Below, one piece after another: positions 52,157 through 59,919 of a stretch of 64,000 nt of DNA; the stretch's first letter is position 1; each line of letters starts with the position of its first letter. The stretch lies in NCBI RefSeq assembly GCF_014042015.1, contig NZ_CP059493.1, positions 558,001 through 622,000 of the forward strand, written 5' to 3'. The DNA comes from Actinotalea sp. JY-7876 (GTDB lineage: Bacteria > Actinomycetota > Actinomycetes > Actinomycetales > Cellulomonadaceae). The position numbers and the translations under genes are program-made. Below the pieces are notes generated by a model. The model saw only the letters and a list, made by a program, of their open reading frames with translations, was not told the DNA's origin and did no database searches.

Positions 52157-53911
52157 ATGGAGCGCATCGAGGTGACCCCGGGGACGGAGATCGGTGGTTA
52201 CCGCGTGATCGGTCCGCTCGGCCGCGGCGGCATGGGGGCCGTCTACCGCGCCGCGGACGGCGACGGGGCGACCGTCGCGCTCAAGCTGCTCCACCCCCAC
52301 CTCGGGGCCGACCCCGACGCGCGCGAGCGCCTGCAGCGCGAGGTGCGCCACCTGCAGCGCATCCGCCACCCCGGGGTGGCGCGCGTGCTCGACGCCGAGA
52401 TCGACTCGACCGAGGCCTTCGTCGTCACCGAGCTCGTCGACGGCCAGGACCTGGGCGCGCACGTCACGGCACGCGGCCCCCTGCCCCCCGGCGAGCTGGC
52501 CGACCTGGCGGAGCGGCTCCACGACGCGATCGCCGTCGTGCACGAGGCCGGCGTCCTGCACCGCGACCTCACGCCGGGCAACGTCATGGTGACCTCGCGC
52601 GGCCCCGTGCTCATCGACTTCGGCATCGCCCAGGCCGTCGACGACGTGCGGGTCACCTCGACGGGGCTGGTCATGGGCACACCCGGGTACCTCTCACCCG
52701 AGCTGCTGGACGGCGCCGAGCCGTCCGAGTCGGGCGACTGGTGGGGCTGGGCCGCGCTGCTCACCCTCGCCGCGACGGGCCGGCCGCCCTTCGGCGGGCC
52801 GCCGTTGCAGGCCGTGCTGTCCCGCGCCCGCACGGGCCAGCCCGACCTGGACGGTCTCGCGCCGCGCACGGCGGCGGCCCTGCGCGGCGCTCTCGCGGTC
52901 GACCCGTGGCGCCGCACCGAGCCCGAGGAGGTCGTGGCCGAGCTGCGGCGTGCCGCCCAGGGTGACACCGACGCGCCGGCGACGGCCGGCGCCACGGCGG
53001 TCCTGGGGGTGCCGGGCGCGGGCCGCGACACCGGCGAGGGCGTACCGGCGACCGCTGTCGTCGCGGCGCCCGCGGGCGCCGACCTGGACCACACCGCGCT
53101 CGTCGGCTCGGACGGCCTGACGCGCGCCATGCCGGTCGCCGGCGACGGGTACGACGGCGAGGGTGACGACGACGGCGAGGGCTACGACGACGGCGAGGGC
53201 TACGACGCGGCCGACGACGGCCAGGGCTACGACCAGGACCCCGACGAGGACGTCGATCCGGACGGGGCGCCCGGCGAGCCGACCGAGCCGGCCGAGCCGC
53301 CGCGGCGCAGCGGGACCGTGCTGGCCCTGGGGGCGGTCCTCGTGGCGCTCGGGGCGACACGGCCGGGCGTCGCGCTGCTCGTGGCGATCGGGCTCGCGGT
53401 CCTCGCGCGCAGCGTCGGCCTCGCGGTGCGCGCGGTCCAGCGGCGACGGGCCCGGCGTGGCCGTGGCCGCGGGGACGCCGCGGCCGCCGTCGCGAGCTGG
53501 CCCTGGTACCTCCTGCGGGCCGTGGTCGGGGTCGTCCCGGCGGTGCTGGTCGCGCTCAGCGTGGTCGTCGTCGTGGGCGGGGTCGGCTGGTGGCTGCTGG
53601 ACACCGAGCGCTGGGTGCTGGTGGCGGGCGCACCGGGTGAGGAGGGCCTCGGCGACAACGCCGCGTGGGTCACGGCCGCCCTGCTCGCGCTCGCGGTGCT
53701 CGCCGGCCTGCTCACGCTCTGGTTCGGGCCCATGAGCCGCGCGACGCGCCTCGGTGCCCGCTGGGTGCTCGGCGCGGTGGCGCCCGGGTGGCCCGGCGCG
53801 CTGACCGCGGTGGTCCTCGGCCTCGCCGGAGCGGCCGCGCTCGCGACGCTCGCGTTCCTGGGCCAGGACGTCGCCTGGTGGCCGCTGCCCGGACCGCCGG
53901 AGCTCGGGTGA
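52157..53911 (+). CDS. serine/threonine protein kinase with C-terminal membrane domain
   Basis: 584 aa. The N-terminal Hanks kinase has the Gly loop IGPLGRGGMGAVYRA, VALKLL, catalytic HRDLTPGN and DFG. A linker (residues about 275-370) is Ala/Gly-rich, with Asp-Gly-Glu-Gly-Tyr repeats, strongly acidic. The C-terminal 190 residues hold about five membrane helices and no PASTA or other sensor domain. TACCGT 6 nt before ATG 52157 marks a leaderless start, divergent from otsA. Its target is unknown. Confidence 0.9.
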   Translation: MERIEVTPGTEIGGYRVIGPLGRGGMGAVYRAADGDGATVALKLLHPHLGADPDARERLQREVRHLQRIRHPGVARVLDAEIDSTEAFVVTELVDGQDLGAHVTARGPLPPGELADLAERLHDAIAVVHEAGVLHRDLTPGNVMVTSRGPVLIDFGIAQAVDDVRVTSTGLVMGTPGYLSPELLDGAEPSESGDWWGWAALLTLAATGRPPFGGPPLQAVLSRARTGQPDLDGLAPRTAAALRGALAVDPWRRTEPEEVVAELRRAAQGDTDAPATAGATAVLGVPGAGRDTGEGVPATAVVAAPAGADLDHTALVGSDGLTRAMPVAGDGYDGEGDDDGEGYDDGEGYDAADDGQGYDQDPDEDVDPDGAPGEPTEPAEPPRRSGTVLALGAVLVALGATRPGVALLVAIGLAVLARSVGLAVRAVQRRRARRGRGRGDAAAAVASWPWYLLRAVVGVVPAVLVALSVVVVVGGVGWWLLDTERWVLVAGAPGEEGLGDNAAWVTAALLALAVLAGLLTLWFGPMSRATRLGARWVLGAVAPGWPGALTAVVLGLAGAAALATLAFLGQDVAWWPLPGPPELG

Positions 53912-53967
53912 CGGACGGGGGCAGAGAGTCCCAGGTCGTGCCCAGGCAGCGCGCGTACGCTCGCCGC

Positions 53968-54504
53968 ATGAGCAGCGGGTGGTCCGCGGCTACGCGCCGC
54001 GAGCGGTGGGCGGGGCGACGCCCCGACGCCGCGACCGCGCTCACCCTGGCCGCCCTGGCGCTGCTCGCCGGGATCGCCACGCTGCTCGCACGCACGGGCA
54101 CGCTCCTGGTCCACGCCTGCCTGCCGGGCGACGGCCTCGTCGGCGCGCTCGGCGTGCGCCTCGCCCTCATCGGGCCCGACGGCGAGTGCCCCGAGGGAAC
54201 CCTCGGACTCGCGGGTGACGGGGCGGCCCGCCTCGTCCTGCTCGTCGCGCTCCCCGTCGTCCTCGCCTACGTGGCGGCGGTGCTCGGCGGGCTGTCGGTC
54301 GTCGTCGTCGTGCGTGCCGCGCGGCGGGCGCTCGGAGCGTGCGTCGCGTCCCTCGCGGCGCTGCGACCGCGGCTCCCCGCCGCCCCCCAGCTGCTCGTCC
54401 GGCCCGTCGCCGCTCCCGCGGCGCACCGCGTGCTGGCCCTGGCCCCGCAGGTCCTCGGTGCCCTGGTGCGCCGGCGCGGCCCGCCGGTCCTCGCCACCGC
54501 CTGA
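53968..54504 (+). CDS. multi-pass membrane protein, unknown
   Basis: 178 aa. Two membrane helices (about residues 22-48 and 90-118) surround an outward loop with a Cys pair (HACLPGD, GECPEG) that could form a disulfide. An Arg/Ala/Pro-rich cytoplasmic tail follows. TACGCT at 53956-53961 stands 6 nt before the ATG and supports this start. No family recognised. Confidence 0.75.
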   Translation: MSSGWSAATRRERWAGRRPDAATALTLAALALLAGIATLLARTGTLLVHACLPGDGLVGALGVRLALIGPDGECPEGTLGLAGDGAARLVLLVALPVVLAYVAAVLGGLSVVVVVRAARRALGACVASLAALRPRLPAAPQLLVRPVAAPAAHRVLALAPQVLGALVRRRGPPVLATA

Positions 54505-54607
54505 CGCGCCACCGGGCCGGCCACGCGCCGGCCGTCGAGCGCCGACGGCACCCCTCGGTACGCCCGCAGCCCCCGCGCGCCTCGCGCGCCCCCAGCCGGA
54601 GGAACCC

Positions 54608-55465
54608 ATGTCGAGCACCACCCCACCCCGCCCCACCAAGGCCGCGCGCCGTGACGAGGCGCGCGCCGAGGCCCTGCGCCTGCGCGAGGAGCAGCAGCGC
54701 CAGGCGCAGCGCCAGCGCACCATCGTCATCTCCCTGCTCGTCGTCGGCCTCGTGGTCGTCGGCGGCCTCATCTGGTGGATCATGTCCATGGCGCAGGAGG
54801 ACCAGGACTTCGCCGAGGTCGAGCAGCCCCTGGCCGGGGTCAGCGCACCCGCCGCCGCGAACGACGAGGGCGGCATCCGCGTCGGCGAGGACGGCGTGGC
54901 CCGTGACATCGACGTGCCGGAGGACGCCGTCGTCGTCACGGTCTACGCCGACTTCATGTGCCCGATCTGCGGCCAGTTCGAGCAGGTGAACGGCGCCGAC
55001 CTGGACGAGCTGCGCGAGGCCGGCGAGGTCGTCGTCGAGTACCGGCCGGTGAGCATCCTCGACCGCTTCTCGCAGGGCTCGCAGTTCTCGACCCGATCCG
55101 CGACGGCGCTCGCCCTCGTCGCCGACCGGGCACCGGAGGCGTTCCTCGGCTTCAACCAGGCCCTGTTCGCGAGCCAGCCCGCCGAGGGCACGTCCGGGCT
55201 CTCGGACGAGCAGATCGCCGAGCTGGCGGAGGCCGCCGGGGTGCCGCAGGACGTCACGCGGACCATCGCCGACGGCAGCTACATGGAGGGCGAGGATTCG
55301 TTCGCGCCGTGGGTGGCCGCGGCCACCGAGCAGGCGTCGCGCGACTTCGCGCCGCAGTTCGGCACGCCCACGGTGCTCGTGGACGGTGAGAACGTCGCCG
55401 ACCAGCAGGTCGACTGGCGCGTCCCCGGGGCCCTCGTCGACGTGATCGAGAAGGCACGTGGCTGA
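54608..55465 (+). CDS. DsbA-like thioredoxin-fold membrane protein
   Basis: 285 aa. A charged coiled-coil-like N-terminus (residues 10-36), one membrane helix (about 38-60), then an extracytoplasmic DsbA domain with the active site CPIC (residues 118-121) in YADFMCPICGQF and the cis-Pro loop FGTPTVLVDG. It should introduce or shuffle disulfides in exported proteins. The start follows GGAGGAACCC. It overlaps the VKOR gene by 8 nt, its expected re-oxidation partner. Confidence 0.92.
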   Translation: MSSTTPPRPTKAARRDEARAEALRLREEQQRQAQRQRTIVISLLVVGLVVVGGLIWWIMSMAQEDQDFAEVEQPLAGVSAPAAANDEGGIRVGEDGVARDIDVPEDAVVVTVYADFMCPICGQFEQVNGADLDELREAGEVVVEYRPVSILDRFSQGSQFSTRSATALALVADRAPEAFLGFNQALFASQPAEGTSGLSDEQIAELAEAAGVPQDVTRTIADGSYMEGEDSFAPWVAAATEQASRDFAPQFGTPTVLVDGENVADQQVDWRVPGALVDVIEKARG

Positions 55466-56132
55466 CGACCGGGCCTCCGGCACCGAGGTGCTGGACCGCC
55501 CGCTGCCCGCCACGGACGGACTCGTGGCACGCCTGTTCCGGCTGCGCCACGACAACCGGTTCATCTTCACGACCATGCTCGTGTCCGCGTGCATCAGCCT
55601 GCTCGCGTCGTTCGTCCTGTCCGTCGACGCGCTGCGGCTCGCCGAGGACCCGGACAAGCTCCTCAGCTGCGACATCAACGCCGTGCTCTCGTGCGGCACC
55701 GTCGCGCAGTCGTGGCAGGCGTCGCTGTTCGGCTTCCCGAACGCGTTCCTCGGGCTCGTGGCCGAGCCGGTGGTCATCACGATCGCCGTGGCCTCGCTCG
55801 GGGGCGTCCGGTTCCCGCGCTGGTTCATGGCGGCCGCCCAGACCGTCTACACGCTGGGCGTGATCTTCGCGTACTGGCTCTTCGTGCAGTCGATGTTCGT
55901 GATCGGCGCGCTGTGCCCCTGGTGCCTGCTCGTGACGATCTCCACCACCCTGGTGTTCACGACCCTGACCCACGTGAACATCCGCGACGGGAACCTGTTC
56001 CTGCCGCGCCGCCTGCAGGCGAAGGCCCGGTGGGCCATCGACCACGAGGTCGACGTCGTCGTGGTGTGGGTGTGGCTGCTGCTGCTCGCGGCGCTGGTCG
56101 TCGCGAAGTACGGGCCGACGCTCGTCGGGTGA
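55458..56132 (+). CDS. vitamin K epoxide reductase (VKOR) family protein
   Basis: 224 aa with about five membrane helices. The four catalytic cysteines are visible: loop Cys71 and Cys79 (LLSCDINAVLSCGTV) and the CPWC site at 153-156. Bacterial VKOR re-oxidises DsbA-like proteins, passing electrons to menaquinone, replacing DsbB. Overlap with the upstream DsbA-like gene supports that role. Confidence 0.94.
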   Translation: MADDRASGTEVLDRPLPATDGLVARLFRLRHDNRFIFTTMLVSACISLLASFVLSVDALRLAEDPDKLLSCDINAVLSCGTVAQSWQASLFGFPNAFLGLVAEPVVITIAVASLGGVRFPRWFMAAAQTVYTLGVIFAYWLFVQSMFVIGALCPWCLLVTISTTLVFTTLTHVNIRDGNLFLPRRLQAKARWAIDHEVDVVVVWVWLLLLAALVVAKYGPTLVG

Positions 56133-56205
56133 CCCGGCCGGAGCGGCATGCGGGACCCGCATGCCGCTCTGGCAGACTTGGCGCGCCCGGCCCACCGGCC
56201 GCGCC

Positions 56206-56277
56206 GCCGCCTTAGCTCAGTGGTAGAGCACCCGCCTTGTAAGCGGACGGTCGTCGGTTCGAATCCGACAGGCGGCT
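56206..56277 (+). tRNA. tRNA-Thr (anticodon TGT)
   Basis: Full cloverleaf: acceptor GCCGCCT/AGGCGGC, D stem GCTC/GAGC, anticodon loop CTTGTAA with TGT at 56238-56240, T arm GTCGG-TTCGAAT-CCGAC, discriminator T. Position 37 is A, as normal for ANN-decoding tRNAs. CCA is not encoded. Pair 27-43 is C-A mismatched. Its last 7 nt begin the 66-bp direct repeat. Confidence 0.95.
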
Positions 56278-56336
56278 CTTGCGGAGGGTGCTCCGATCGG
56301 GTGAGCGCGGGTGTCGGGATTGCCCAGGGCGGTCCC
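56271..56336 (+). repeat. 66-bp direct repeat, left copy
   Basis: Matches 57797-57862 at 65 of 66 positions (the difference is G at 56287 against A at 57813). It starts with the last seven bases of the tRNA-Thr and ends exactly one base before the second tRNA begins. Candidate attachment-site duplication or segmental duplication. Confidence 0.9.
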
Positions 56337-56407
56337 GCCGGAGTGGCGTAGTGGTAACGCGGTTGTCTTGTGAACAGTCGTCGCGGGTTCGATTCCCGCC
56401 TCCGGCT
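56337..56407 (+). tRNA. divergent tRNA-Thr-like gene (anticodon TGT)
   Basis: Cloverleaf with acceptor GCCGGAG/CTCCGGC, D stem GCGT/ACGC, T arm GCGGG-TTCGATT-CCCGC. The anticodon loop is CTTGTGA, so the anticodon is TGT (56369-56371), but position 37 is G instead of A, and two of five anticodon-stem pairs are G-T wobbles. A GTG (His) reading would destroy the stem, so it was not chosen. It differs strongly from the neighbouring tRNA-Thr and recalls tRNA genes carried on mobile elements. Confidence 0.8.
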
Positions 56408-56450
56408 CGGGAGCGTGTCGCATGAGTCTGGACGGAGGGCCCGAGGCGCC

Positions 56451-56648
56451 ACCCGCCTGACCAAGGGCAGCGCATCGAAGTCGACGGGGGTCCCCCACCC
56501 GTACTGCCCCGCCGGGACGCTGCCTGCGTACGGGCACTCGCAGTACTACCACCAGGACACCGAGTCCCTGCTGAACATCTCCTCGATCGTCGCGGGGCAT
56601 CCGGAGGCCGTCACGACGGTGCCCAAGCCGTGGGAGGCTGCCCGGTGA
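56451..56648 (+). pseudogene. C-terminal fragment of an unknown protein
   Basis: An open frame with near-perfect GC3 coding bias encodes about 65 residues ending in TTVPKPWEAAR, including PAYGHSQYYHQDTES. The bias starts near 56451, but no start codon or ribosome-binding site fits; the ATG at 56415 is in another frame, and the frame otherwise runs into the tRNA. I read it as the 3' remnant of a larger gene cut by the tRNA-proximal junction. The stop overlaps the start of the next gene by GTGA, as in a former operon. Confidence 0.6.
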
Positions 56649-57195
56649 TGCCCCCCAGCCAGCCAGCGCCTCCCCGCGGGCGTCTCGCCCGTCGCGAGTA
56701 GCGATCGTCGCGGCTGCCGTCGGAGCGCTTGTTGTCGGTGGTGTCGTTGTCGGCAGCGTCATCGCTGAGCAGAGAGCCGAACTCCCAACTCCCGCTGCGA
56801 CGACGGCAGAGCCAACCGCGTTCGACAACCAGGTCGAGATGGACCGGGTGGTCGTCGAGACCGCGGCGCTCATCGGGCTCACCGCGGAACCAGTGCCAGA
56901 GCTCGAGAGCACCCTGACGTGTCAGCGCGCCGACGGCAGCGACGGTGTTTCCTACCTCCTCCATAAGGTGGTGGACGTCGCTCTGCCTGACGTTCGCGCA
57001 GGGGTCGACCAGGTAGGTCAGTTCTGGACCGACATGGGGTACGAGGTGACCGAGCGTGACATCGGTGGCGCCACCGTCCTGAGCGGTCGCGCGCCCTCGG
57101 GTGCGGTCATCGAGCTCTACGCCGGGCCGGGAGGTACCACGATCAGCGGCGAGACCCTCTGCGCTACCGCGGAGGGCCGGCGCAGTGGGGCGTAG
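56648..57195 (+). pseudogene. frameshifted single-pass membrane protein gene
   Basis: ATG 56648 (or GTG 56645) opens MPPSQPAPPRGRLARRE and then stops at TAG (56699). The neighbouring frame continues without interruption from there as VAIVAAAVGALVVGGVVVGSVIAEQ, a membrane helix, and a C-terminal domain to 57195 (from Met at 56839: MDRVVVETAALIGLTAEPVPELE...). A one-base change near 56695-56700 would restore a 180-residue anchored protein with a Cys pair in the exported part. Base composition is less GC-rich at third positions than neighbours. No family recognised. If not a pseudogene, the 118-aa form from 56839 would lack the anchor. Confidence 0.6.
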
Positions 57196-57350
57196 TCCCG
57201 GCTGTTCTGGCGTGAGTTGGTGGCGCGTGGTGTTGCCGCCGATGGGCGCGGTCCTTGAGGCGCGGTTCATCGACCGGTACGAGCGGGTCGCGGCCTTGAG
57301 GCCAGCTGGCGAAGCCGGCGCGATGGTAGGAGCAGCGGACCTTCTGTCAG
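57196..57350. other. non-coding gap with possible gene debris
   Basis: No convincing gene. One short stretch (57201-57240) reads FWRELVARGVAA in the plus strand, faintly like the N-terminus of some transposases, then stops. Nothing else is supported. Confidence 0.3.
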
Positions 57351-57635
57351 TCACGGACGCCCAAGGCGGATCGCGCTAGCGAGCATGTCTTCGAGAACGT
57401 CCGGCTTCAGCGCGGTCGTCGCCCACAGGTCGAGCCGCTCCCCGGGCACCTTCAGCGCGTCGCGAAGGGTGAGCAACGTCCACAGCGACCCGACGGTCTC
57501 GCCGCTGAGGTCGATGAGGAGGTCGACGTCCGAGGTCGGGCCGAACGGGCCCGGAAAGCCCTGGCGCGATAGGGCGAGGAGTTCGCAAGGGCCGGACAGC
57601 GCTGACTCGGGGCCTGGCCCACGCCCTCGCGCCAT
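57351..57635 (-). pseudogene. MNT-type nucleotidyltransferase remnant
   Basis: The C-terminal two thirds match minimal nucleotidyltransferases of HEPN/MNT toxin-antitoxin pairs: TSDVDLLIDLSGETVGSLWTLLTLRDAL, then LDLWATTALKPDVLEDMLASAIRL. SDVDLLID supplies the metal Asp pair. The upstream signature GSxARG that should precede it is missing; instead the frame reads LSRQGFPGPFGPTSDVDL. No HEPN partner follows. I regard it as an inactivated remnant; the proposed start (57635) is arbitrary. Confidence 0.6.
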
Positions 57636-57796
57636 GTTCGGCACCCGCGTTAGATCTCCGGTCTCGACGGCTCCTCTGCAGCCCGAGCCAACAGGCTGGC
57701 AGTCGTTCAACCTCGAAGTCTCCTCAACGGTCGCTTGCCCCCGTCCCAGGCTCTCGTGTCACGCACTGCAGAGAACCGCACTCCTGACACGGGCGT

Positions 57797-57862
57797 GGCG
57801 GCTCTTGCGGAGAGTGCTCCGATCGGGTGAGCGCGGGTGTCGGGATTGCCCAGGGCGGTCCC
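57797..57862 (+). repeat. 66-bp direct repeat, right copy
   Basis: Second copy of 56271-56336, 1,526 bp downstream and in the same orientation, one mismatch. It is followed not by a tRNA but by unrelated sequence. The first seven bases reproduce the 3' end of the tRNA-Thr (GGCGGCT). Confidence 0.9.
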
Positions 57863-57869
57863 CCGTGTC

Positions 57870-57887
57870 CTGTGAGGTGCCTCACAG
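57870..57887. promoter_or_regulatory. palindrome CTGTGAGG-TG-CCTCACAG
   Basis: Perfect 8-bp arms with a 2-nt centre, 8 bp beyond the right repeat and about 190 bp upstream of the first secreted-protein gene. The size and symmetry suit a dimeric regulator's operator. The rest of 57888-58073 shows no gene; AAGGA at 58060-58064 is the ribosome-binding site of the next gene. Confidence 0.5.
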
Positions 57888-58073
57888 ATCGGCTGTCGAG
57901 GTGCAGGTCGCAGCGTCGGGGCCGGCCGGGCTCGGGAGAATCTCAGCGCCGGGTTCAAGTGACGGCACCCACCGTCCGATGTGCCTGGTGACCGGCCACC
58001 CACCGGTCGTCCCCCCACTGCGAGCAGCGCGCCCCCACGTGCTGCCGCCGCCCGACTCGAAGGACACACCCCC

Positions 58074-58469
58074 ATGGCTTCTGCACGCCGTAAGTCCGCC
58101 GCCATCGCCCTCGCCGTCGTCGGCGTCGCGGGCCTCTCTCTCGCGTCCGCGTCGACGCTCAACGTCAGCGGCGGCACGATCCAGGCCGGTACGACCACGA
58201 GCGCGTCGTGCGACGCCGACGGCGTCCAGGCGAAGTTCACGTCGAGCTACGCCGCCGCGCCGACGAACGCGTACAAGGCCGACACCCTGACGATCTCCGG
58301 CATCGACGCCGCGTGTGCGGACGGCGACATGCGGGTCTCGGTCGTGGCCGACAAGACGACCGTCGAGTTCACGGCGACGAAGATCGGGCAGACGTGGACC
58401 TCCACGGCGATCAGCCCGGTCATCCCGGCCGCGGAGATCAAGTCCGTCGCCGTCGTCATCACCAAGTGA
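58074..58469 (+). CDS. small secreted protein of the SipW-linked cassette
   Basis: 131 aa. A basic start (ARRK), hydrophobic core and probable cleavage after Ala24-Ser25-Ala26. The mature part begins STLNVSGGTIQAG. Two cysteines, Cys46 and Cys81, lie in CDADG and GIDAACADGD and probably pair. The domain from 46 on aligns with the 61195 gene product, including Cys spacing and the ending with Val/Ile-Ala/Pro-Glu-x-V-x-V-V-I. Next to a SipW-like peptidase it resembles biofilm-fibre or surface proteins in context only. Confidence 0.75.
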   Translation: MASARRKSAAIALAVVGVAGLSLASASTLNVSGGTIQAGTTTSASCDADGVQAKFTSSYAAAPTNAYKADTLTISGIDAACADGDMRVSVVADKTTVEFTATKIGQTWTSTAISPVIPAAEIKSVAVVITK

Positions 58470-58500
58470 CCCACTGAGTCGCTGAGCTGACCCGCACGTC

Positions 58501-59079
58501 GTGTCGGGCAGGCCGGGTGCGCACGCGGCCGGCGCGGGAACCCCGCGCCGGCTGCTGCGCCGCGCCGGCGACGTGGTGCTCGCGCTCGTCGGCGTCACGC
58601 TCGCGTGGCTGCTGTGGCCGTCCTCGCTCGGGGGCTGCACCACGCTGACGATCGTCTCGGGCGACTCGATGCTGCCCACCTACCAGACCGGTGACCTCGT
58701 GGTCTCGCGCTGCGGCCCGGTCGAGGTGGGTGACGTCATGGTCTACCGGCCGGACGGCTTCGGCGGTTCGCGCATCATCCACCGGGTCATCGGCGGGGAC
58801 GCCGCGGGCTGGGAGCTCCAGGGTGACAACAACGACTGGGTCGACCCCTTCGAGCCTGCGGGCGAGGAGGTGCTGGGCACGGCGGTGCTCCACCTGCCCC
58901 ATGTCGGCGGGATCGCGTCGATCTTCCTCAGCCCGCTGACCTGGGTCTCCGTGCTGGTGATCGCCGGCGCGTCCCTGCTGTGGCCCTCGAAGGACGACCC
59001 TCCCGACGGTGGTGCAGGCGACGCCGCGGACGCGGCGCCGGTCCAGCCCGAGCAGGTTCCGGTCGGGGCGCCGCGCTAG
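58501..59079 (+). CDS. signal peptidase I, SipW/ER type
   Basis: 192 aa. N-terminal membrane helix (about 24-42), catalytic Ser56 in VSGDSMLPTYQTGDLV, then His94 in RIIHRVIGGD where typical bacterial enzymes have Lys. The Ser/His dyad marks the archaeal/ER/SipW class. GDNNDWVDPFEPAG is box E. A second membrane helix (about 142-160) and an Asp/Pro-rich tail follow. SipW-class enzymes process matrix or surface proteins encoded beside them, as here. Start GTG has no clear ribosome-binding site. Confidence 0.88.
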   Translation: MSGRPGAHAAGAGTPRRLLRRAGDVVLALVGVTLAWLLWPSSLGGCTTLTIVSGDSMLPTYQTGDLVVSRCGPVEVGDVMVYRPDGFGGSRIIHRVIGGDAAGWELQGDNNDWVDPFEPAGEEVLGTAVLHLPHVGGIASIFLSPLTWVSVLVIAGASLLWPSKDDPPDGGAGDAADAAPVQPEQVPVGAPR

Positions 59080-59126
59080 AGGGCACGGAGCAGGTCAACA
59101 GCATGGTCGAGAAGGGAGGGGACGAC

Positions 59127-59894
59127 GTGAGGAAGCGCTTCGCGGTCGTCGTCGTCCTCCTGGTGGCTGTGCTCGGCAGCGCGACGCTCGGGAGCGCCTC
59201 CTCGCTCACCGTCAGGGGCGGGGTCATCGACGCCTTCACGGCCTCGCGCCCGTGCGGCGACGGCGCGGGCGCCACGGTGAGCGACCCGGCCGCGACGACG
59301 CAGACGCGGGTGCGCCTCACGGTGCCCGCCGACTGCGTCGGCCGACGGCTCCAGCTGACCCTGGTCGACGCCTCCGGCGCCGCGAAGCACGCAGCGAGCG
59401 TCGTCCTGGCCGCGCAGGTGCAGGACGTCGTCGTCCCCGCGTACCAGCCGTCCGCGGGTGTCCGGGTGCACGCGACGGTCGACGGTTGGAACCTGGCCAC
59501 GACGTGGACGTACGCGCCGCCGGTCACGTGCCGGATCGTCGACAACCCCGCGGCCACCTGCACGGCCGTCGTCACCGAGGTGGCGGACCGCTCGTGGTTC
59601 GCCGACCCGAAGCGTCGCAGCTTCACGGTCGTCGTGACCTCGCCCTCGACGCCCGGCGGGGCGTGGGAGCTGGTCTACGACCTGGCGCACCCCGTCTTCG
59701 GGGGCACGCCGGAGGTCCTCTGGGGGCCGTCCAACGTCGCGGCGCAGACCGGCTGCGCGCAGCGCCCGACCTTCGTGCTGCGCGGCACGGGGAACATCCG
59801 CACGGTGTCGGCGGGTCAGCAGCGCTCCGTCGTCCTGATGGCAGACAGCTGGACGGACATCTTCGGGAGCAGGAACATCCTGCGGTGCTCGTGA
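59127..59894 (+). CDS. secreted cysteine-rich protein of the SipW-linked cassette
   Basis: 255 aa. Signal peptide (RKRF then a long hydrophobic core) with cleavage near GSA/SSLTVRGG. The mature N-terminus SSLTVRGGVIDAF closely mirrors STLNVSGGTIQAG of the 58074 product, suggesting a shared recognition element. The body is beta-rich with six cysteines. GTG 59127 is preferred over ATG 59103 because GGGAGGG stands 6 nt before it. No family recognised. Confidence 0.75.
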   Translation: MRKRFAVVVVLLVAVLGSATLGSASSLTVRGGVIDAFTASRPCGDGAGATVSDPAATTQTRVRLTVPADCVGRRLQLTLVDASGAAKHAASVVLAAQVQDVVVPAYQPSAGVRVHATVDGWNLATTWTYAPPVTCRIVDNPAATCTAVVTEVADRSWFADPKRRSFTVVVTSPSTPGGAWELVYDLAHPVFGGTPEVLWGPSNVAAQTGCAQRPTFVLRGTGNIRTVSAGQQRSVVLMADSWTDIFGSRNILRCS

Positions 59895-59919
59895 TCCAGC
59901 CGGGACCCTGCTGCGGGGC

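Noticed and set aside
56337-56407. Reading the second tRNA as tRNA-His (GTG)
   Set aside because: Shifting the loop by one base to place GTG at 34-36 abolishes all pairing in the anticodon stem; TGT keeps five pairs, two of them wobbles.
57201-57240. Possible transposase N-terminus (FWRELVARGVAA)
   Set aside because: Only a dozen residues before a stop, no inverted repeats or DDE region nearby. Too little to call a mobile element.
57888-58073. A second riboswitch before the 58074 gene
   Set aside because: The GEMM core elements (GGGCAAACC and GACGCAAAGCC) are absent; no other riboswitch class is recognisable.
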